Assembly: GCA_001799395.1 (NCBI GenBank)
Contig: MGTJ01000037.1
Location: 1 to 58,583, forward strand
Length of the DNA: 58,583 bases
Origin: Desulfobacterales bacterium RIFOXYA12_FULL_46_15
Lineage (GTDB): Bacteria > Desulfobacterota > Desulfobacteria > Desulfobacterales > Desulfobacteraceae
Direction: 5' to 3'
Under the pieces are notes generated by a model. It was not told the origin of the DNA. It saw only the letters and a list, made by a program, of their open reading frames with translations, and searched no databases. The position numbers and the translations under genes were made by a program. This document shows, in pieces, positions 54,483 through 58,583 of this stretch (positions within the stretch are counted from its first letter, which is position 1; every line of letters begins with the position of its first letter).

Positions 54483-55982
54483 TTATCCCTTAGCTGCTAT
54501 GATATGGACGCAGTTGTCTATAGGGTCGTATGTCTGGTTCAGACGTCCGGTCTCCAATGCCTCAAACACCCAGGCTTTGAGTTCGTCATACTCTGCCGCT
54601 CCCCATTCCGGTGCGTCATCATCCGCCAGCTCCCTGAGTCTTTGCTGGGAGGCTTCCATAAAGGGTTGGACTGAAAAAGGGGAATCCTTCCAGTGTTCGA
54701 GCCAGGCGGTCAACCACTGGTCGAGCAGCGCCTTGCGGCCTGCTGGAGTCAGATATGTGGCAAGTCCTGCCGGTGCAGGCAGTCCGAATTGTGGCTTCGT
54801 GGGATGGCTATCCTCTGTCTCCGATTTTTCGGTCTCCGTGAGTTTCTCGCTTTCTGTGGGAAGTGGCACCCTTGATAAATTTAATTCATCCTTGAATGCC
54901 TTTTGGCTCAGGACGCCATAGAGTCTTTCCAGATCAGCAAGGTTTTGCTGGTATCGAGACTTGATACCTTCGACTTTTTCGACAATGGTGGCGAATTGTC
55001 TTTGAAGTTCGATAGGCGGGAGAGGAAGAGGATAATCTAACAACATGGTTTGGTTGATAAAGGGAAGGTCAAGTTGTTTTACCTTTTCACGGATTGGAGC
55101 ATATTGGAAGGCAGTAGCCAAGTAGACAGGATCGAGCTTCTCCTCATCAAGTATCTCGATCGCAATGGCGTTGTCAGTTACCCAAGATGGCCCTCTGGTG
55201 AGATGAATAATGCCGCATTGTTGTCCGACTCGCCCTGCAACCACAACAGGTCTGTCATACAGAGGCTTAAGAGCCCATCCATTAACACCATTGCCACCAT
55301 ATATCGGAAAAGGAGTTACAGTTTCGGAAAGCACTGATTTGCTCGACTTGCCACTTCGAGCCCTGAGATATAGCCGAAGCTTTTCTAATGGAAAGAGCGC
55401 TCGCTTTGCTGGTATATCACCGAACATCCCCAGAAAGGCACTTTTGAGCAGGTCGCCGAGTTTTTGCAGGTGTTGTTTGCGCCGGGCGATCAGCCCTTCC
55501 ACCTTGCCGAGCAGATGGGCAATGCGCTTTTGGTTGTCGAGCTCTTCGGGCATCGGAATTTCGTAATCCTGAATCTCGCCAAGACTAATAGCTGGATAGG
55601 CCGGGTCCTTGATTAGAATAGAAGGTGGAAATTGTTTGAGAGCAAGTCGGAGGTATTCCGTATGAACATTGTCTTTCGGTGTCAGAATCGCCAAATGACT
55701 GACGACATATGCAGGATTCTGTAGGACGTAAATCCGATCCTTGGTTGCAGACATGCCGCTTTTTGCAAAAAGAATTGACCCTTGCGGGTATAGCTTCAGC
55801 TTTCTATTTTTTGCTGTTTCTGCGGGCACCAGTTCAAGATCGGCTTCTTTTTTTCCAGATAGCAAATCCTCCAGACTGCCAGCACGGACGAAGGGGATCC
55901 CGCTGTCAGAAAACTCATTCTGTTTTGGGGCTCCCTGGCCAGCTGAAACGTTTGTGACCGTGCGAAGGGCAACTTTTCTCAT
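54483..55982 (-). CDS. hsdS: Type I restriction-modification specificity subunit HsdS, extended C-terminus
   Basis: HsdS determines the DNA sequence recognised by the type I complex. The 499-residue protein has two target-recognition regions, at about 1-150 and 190-330. Each is followed by a conserved helical spacer (EELDNQKRIAHLLGKVEGLIARRKQHLQKL near 160; PPIELQRQFATIVEKVEGIKSRYQQNLADLERLYG near 320). The last 120 residues (SEKLTETEKSETED linker, then a Trp-rich domain ending HIIAAKG) are an addition not seen in standard HsdS. It overlaps hsdM by 4 nt. Confidence 0.9.
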   Translation of the reverse strand: MRKVALRTVTNVSAGQGAPKQNEFSDSGIPFVRAGSLEDLLSGKKEADLELVPAETAKNRKLKLYPQGSILFAKSGMSATKDRIYVLQNPAYVVSHLAILTPKDNVHTEYLRLALKQFPPSILIKDPAYPAISLGEIQDYEIPMPEELDNQKRIAHLLGKVEGLIARRKQHLQKLGDLLKSAFLGMFGDIPAKRALFPLEKLRLYLRARSGKSSKSVLSETVTPFPIYGGNGVNGWALKPLYDRPVVVAGRVGQQCGIIHLTRGPSWVTDNAIAIEILDEEKLDPVYLATAFQYAPIREKVKQLDLPFINQTMLLDYPLPLPPIELQRQFATIVEKVEGIKSRYQQNLADLERLYGVLSQKAFKDELNLSRVPLPTESEKLTETEKSETEDSHPTKPQFGLPAPAGLATYLTPAGRKALLDQWLTAWLEHWKDSPFSVQPFMEASQQRLRELADDDAPEWGAAEYDELKAWVFEALETGRLNQTYDPIDNCVHIIAAKG

Positions 55983-57637
55983 CCAATCATCCCCCGCAAC
56001 TCCAGCAATTCCCGCACAATCCCGGTCTTTATTTTGGTCAGGTCATCATCTTCCATCTCACCTACTTCTGTCTGAATCAACCGTTTCAGAATCTCTGCTG
56101 GTGCTTCATATTCCACTTCTTCAAACACATCTTCCTTGTAGCGGAAGAGCGAGAGGTCATAGCCTTCGGCCTCGATATCGGCGCGGGGCGCCATAAAATA
56201 TTTCTGGGTGCGGTCGGTGTCGGTTTTTGGATCGCGGGCATGGAACCTGGCCACGATGTCCTGCAAATCACCAAAGCCTTCCTGTTTGGTGCGTTTGTCG
56301 TCCAGCGAGTAGCCGTCGGCTTTCATCTCATAGAACCAGACGTGTCCGGTGGCGGGTTGGGTGACCTTGTCCTTGGGTCCCCAGACCTTTGTGAAGAGCA
56401 GGATGGCAGTGCTGACCCCGGCGTAGGGTTTGAACACGCCGCTGGGCATGGTGATGACGGCCTTGAGGTCGCAGCGCTCGATCAGCATGCGGCGCAGGGT
56501 CTTGAATGCCGTGCCGGAGCCGAACAGCACCCCTTGCGGCACGATGACGCAGGCAGTGCCGCCTTTTTTGAGCAGGCGGAAGATGTTTTCCACAAAAAGC
56601 AGTTCGGTCTTGGTGGTGGAAAGCGTCAGGTTCTCGTTGATGTCACCCTTGTCAATGCTGCCGGTAAAGGGTGGGTTGGCCATGACGATGTCATACTCAG
56701 CTTCTTCAAGATAGCTTTTGCTCAGGGTGTCCTTGTAGTCGATGTTGGGCTCGTCAATGCCGTGCATCATCAGATTCATCAGGCCCAGGCGCACCATGGT
56801 GGTTTCAAAGTCATAGCCGAAGAGGGAGTTTTGCAGAATGGCCTGGGCCTTTTCGGTCAGCCCGGCTGCCAGCGAGGTGCGGGCAAAACCGTCTTCGTCG
56901 GGCAGCAGATCCTTGGATCCGGCCCTTTTTGCGAGTTCGGTGACAATGTATTGATATGCTCCCAGGAGAAAACCCGCCGAGCCGCAGGCCGGGTCTGCAA
57001 TGTGGTGGCCAAGCTGGGGCCGCACCAGCTCGGTCATGAGCTTGATGATGTGGCGCGGGGTGCGGAACTGGCCATTTTTTCCGGCTGTGGCAATCTCGGA
57101 GAGAAGCATTTCATAGACATCCCCCTGGATGTCCTGGAAGGCCTGGCCCTTCTCCCGGGAATCCTTTTCCATGATCTCGAAGATTTCATCCACGGTTTTT
57201 GTCGCTTCCACCAGCAGCCTGCCGTTTGGAATAATGAAGACGGCATTCTTCATGTGCCGGGTAAAGCTGGATTCAGCCCCGTTCATGTCCTGGAGAAAGG
57301 GGAAGACCTTGGTCTGAACATGCCGGAGCATCTCATCGGCAGGTTTATTTTTAAAATCACCCCAGCGCAGAGTGGATTTTAAGACAGCATACTGCTCCGG
57401 TTTTTCATGATTGCGGTATTCGGGCGGAATCCAGATGCCCTCGAATTTGGAGGTATAAGGCTCGCCGGTCCACTCTGCATCGGCCTGCTTTTTCTGGTCC
57501 AGCTCGTCGAGCCGCTTCATGAACAGGAGGTAGGTGATCTGTTCGATGGCGGTGAGCGGGTTGGAAATGCCGCCGGCCCAGAATTTGTTCCAGAGCTGGC
57601 CGATCTTGGCTTTGAGTTCAGGATTGTTTTGCAGCAT
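55979..57637 (-). CDS. hsdM: Type I restriction-modification DNA adenine methyltransferase HsdM
   Basis: HsdM supplies the N6-adenine methylase. The 552-residue protein has an N-terminal HsdM helical domain (KIGQLWNKFWAGGI), SAM motif I in ADPACGSAGFLLGAYQY near 218 and the catalytic NPPF motif in VMANPPFTGSIDKGD near 322. A C-terminal helical region ends near LLELRGMIG. It starts 4 nt before the upstream AlbA_2-type gene ends its reading and overlaps hsdS by 4 nt. No hsdR is seen inside the window; it may lie beyond the right edge. Confidence 0.95.
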   Translation of the reverse strand: MLQNNPELKAKIGQLWNKFWAGGISNPLTAIEQITYLLFMKRLDELDQKKQADAEWTGEPYTSKFEGIWIPPEYRNHEKPEQYAVLKSTLRWGDFKNKPADEMLRHVQTKVFPFLQDMNGAESSFTRHMKNAVFIIPNGRLLVEATKTVDEIFEIMEKDSREKGQAFQDIQGDVYEMLLSEIATAGKNGQFRTPRHIIKLMTELVRPQLGHHIADPACGSAGFLLGAYQYIVTELAKRAGSKDLLPDEDGFARTSLAAGLTEKAQAILQNSLFGYDFETTMVRLGLMNLMMHGIDEPNIDYKDTLSKSYLEEAEYDIVMANPPFTGSIDKGDINENLTLSTTKTELLFVENIFRLLKKGGTACVIVPQGVLFGSGTAFKTLRRMLIERCDLKAVITMPSGVFKPYAGVSTAILLFTKVWGPKDKVTQPATGHVWFYEMKADGYSLDDKRTKQEGFGDLQDIVARFHARDPKTDTDRTQKYFMAPRADIEAEGYDLSLFRYKEDVFEEVEYEAPAEILKRLIQTEVGEMEDDDLTKIKTGIVRELLELRGMIG

Positions 57638-57640
57638 GAA

Positions 57641-58583
57641 TTAAATTTCCTTGTTAAGATGTTTCAGCAAATTGCGCCCTTTGTCTGTGAGCCGGTATTG
57701 CTGAAAACGGCTTCTGGGTTTTTCAGGAAGGGTCATTTCGAGGAGTCCTTGTCCAAGCAGATGTTGGAGCCTTTTTTTAAAGTTCCCTGTTCTTCCGGAA
57801 TAACCCAGGGCTGTAAGAAGTTCCCGGCCGCTTTTCTCTTTAAGGCTGCATGCCTTCAGGATATCCACCTGCCAGGAAGCCAGTTCGACTTGGGCCTCGA
57901 CTTGGGCCTCGACTTGGGCCTCGCCGCCAAAAGGTTTGGCATAATGAAAAACGACGCGCAGGAAATTGGGGAAGATTTTAAAAACGCTCCGGTCGTATTT
58001 TTCCAGAATCCGGGGAACGCCGGAACCCAATTGCTCCACGAGTTCAAGATCCCGGAAGACCCTCATGATTTCCTTGTTCCGGGGTGAGGAATACCCCCCG
58101 AAGAAATCATCCAGCTCAACGCCATAGGGCAGCCCGCCGGAGGAAGTGATTTCCAGGCGGTCTTTGAAGAATTCGAATTTGGGGGAAGCACCGTTGGAAT
58201 AATCGTTGTGGACCACGGCATTGACCGCGGCCTCCCGCAGGGCCCTGGGATCGATCATGGGGCGCTCCTCGCGCTCCATCTTTCCGATGCGGGTGTAGAT
58301 GGTGTTTTCGACATCCATGCGGGACAGCACTTCCTTAAGCGCTCTGACAAGACAGCAGCGGCCGTAATCCTGATTTTCAATAAGGTCGTCCCGGCTGATG
58401 CCGCGATACTTGGCCACCTGGACGGACACGCCGTTTTCATCGGCCAGAAGATAGGCGGCATAATTGGGCTTGCCGCCCGGTGTCAACAGCTCAAGGTTCT
58501 GCATGAATGCGGAGTTGAGCGTCAGGCCCCGCGCATCATAATAGATTTTGAGCTGCTCAAAAGTCAGTCCCAGTCTTGTCGAT
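57641..58583 (-). CDS. Schlafen/AlbA_2-type ATP-binding regulator (N-terminus outside window)
   Basis: The frame runs off the right edge without a stop or certain start; an internal ATG lies at 58504. The visible part has RDDLIENQDYGRCCLVRALKEVL and IDPRALREAAVNAVVHNDYSN, and GSGVPRILEKYD, as in the RecG-like/AlbA_2 proteins with a C-terminal ATPase (HATPase_c_4) domain. A linker (QVEAQVEAQVE) and a winged-helix C-terminus (ELLTALGYSGRTGNFKKRLQHLLGQGLLE) follow. It is often associated with restriction or phage-defence loci. It lies 3 nt upstream of hsdM and may regulate the locus. Confidence 0.85.
   Translation of the reverse strand, partial: STRLGLTFEQLKIYYDARGLTLNSAFMQNLELLTPGGKPNYAAYLLADENGVSVQVAKYRGISRDDLIENQDYGRCCLVRALKEVLSRMDVENTIYTRIGKMEREERPMIDPRALREAAVNAVVHNDYSNGASPKFEFFKDRLEITSSGGLPYGVELDDFFGGYSSPRNKEIMRVFRDLELVEQLGSGVPRILEKYDRSVFKIFPNFLRVVFHYAKPFGGEAQVEAQVEAQVELASWQVDILKACSLKEKSGRELLTALGYSGRTGNFKKRLQHLLGQGLLEMTLPEKPRSRFQQYRLTDKGRNLLKHLNKEI
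57886..57921 (-). repeat. Tandem 12-nt repeat (three copies) in the linker of the AlbA_2-type gene
   Basis: Three exact copies of a 12-mer (plus strand CGACTTGGGCCT) code for repeating QVEA residues between the ATPase and winged-helix regions. The in-frame unit permits length variation without frameshift. Confidence 0.9.

Noticed and set aside
53469-54674. 401-residue open frame on the plus strand opposite the AAA ATPase gene
   Set aside because: It has no recognisable motif or ribosome-binding site and lies wholly antisense to a gene with clear Walker motifs and part of hsdS. It is open only because of the strong third-position bias of the real genes.
56240-57382. 380-residue open frame on the plus strand opposite hsdM
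   Set aside because: Antisense shadow of a certain methylase gene; the composition is low-complexity and no family is recognised.
1-58583. tRNA, rRNA, CRISPR or insertion sequences
   Set aside because: No T-loop-like GGTTCGAATCC segments with flanking acceptor stems, no regularly spaced repeats and no transposase motifs were seen. A tRNAscan or Infernal run would be decisive.

Overview
The window looks like chromosome of a complete-oxidising, sulfate-reducing deltaproteobacterium, most likely Desulfobacterales (Desulfobacter/Desulfobacula-like). The basis is a dissimilatory-type ATP sulfurylase (sat), a selenocysteine-containing HdrA/MvhD pair joined to the methylene-tetrahydrofolate reductase genes metV-metF, an abundance of hybrid histidine kinases, and a moderate base composition with A/T-rich intergenic regions. 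No tRNA, rRNA, CRISPR array or insertion sequence was seen. Assignments rest on reading motifs; no database search was run.

Layout. 1-5.7 kb (+): ribBA (cut by the left edge), ribH, nusB, a glyoxalase-II-like hydrolase, a pabB-pabC fusion and a HAD phosphatase. 5.8-7.1 kb: sat with its own promoter and terminator. 7.2-8.6 kb: a LysR-type regulator with an in-frame TGA, divergent from a C_GCAxxG_C_C redox protein. 8.6-10.9 kb: a PiT phosphate permease. 11-16.9 kb (-): the ffh-rpsP-khpA-rimM-trmD-(RNA methylase)-rplS-rnhB-yraN-rsmI housekeeping operon. 17-20.4 kb: rlmN, a lone receiver protein, a PP-loop ATPase and nth. 20.4-26.5 kb (-): a seven-gene operon coding for an ABC importer together with signalling proteins. 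26.7-31.7 kb: a CheD-like protein lacking the catalytic cysteine, a CYTH protein, a UbiB-family kinase, a phasin-like protein and an acyl-CoA dehydrogenase. 31.9-40.9 kb (-): four large sensor kinases plus a kinase remnant. 41.2-43.3 kb: a metallo-beta-lactamase-fold protein and an AmpG-like permease. 43.8-50.3 kb (+): hdrA-mvhD-metV-metF. 50.4-51.6 kb: yebG-like and a methyltransferase. 51.6-58.6 kb (-): a type I restriction-modification/defence locus running off the right edge.

Most interesting points. (1) Three selenoproteins can be read. HdrA (Sec66) and MvhD (Sec17) match known Sec/Cys positions. The third is the LysR regulator, where a TGA at codon 198 falls where relatives carry Cys in a 'C-S-Y-R' motif. 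All three TGAs are followed 14-15 nt later by a 6-7 bp hairpin with GG in a 3-4 nt loop, as expected of bacterial SECIS elements. (2) The 20.4-26.5 kb operon has three related substrate-binding modules: one Tat-exported, one cytoplasmic and free-standing, and one cytoplasmic and fused behind a CheY receiver domain. It also encodes an acidic unknown protein and an Hpt phosphotransfer protein, and a Cys-to-Ser CheD homologue starts next door. This suggests an undescribed link between transport or cytoplasmic ligand sensing and phosphorelay or chemotaxis. (3) HdrA carries an NfnB/GltD-like flavoprotein domain inserted into it and a second HdrA-like half, without HdrB or HdrC nearby, which points to an electron-bifurcating methylene-THF reductase.
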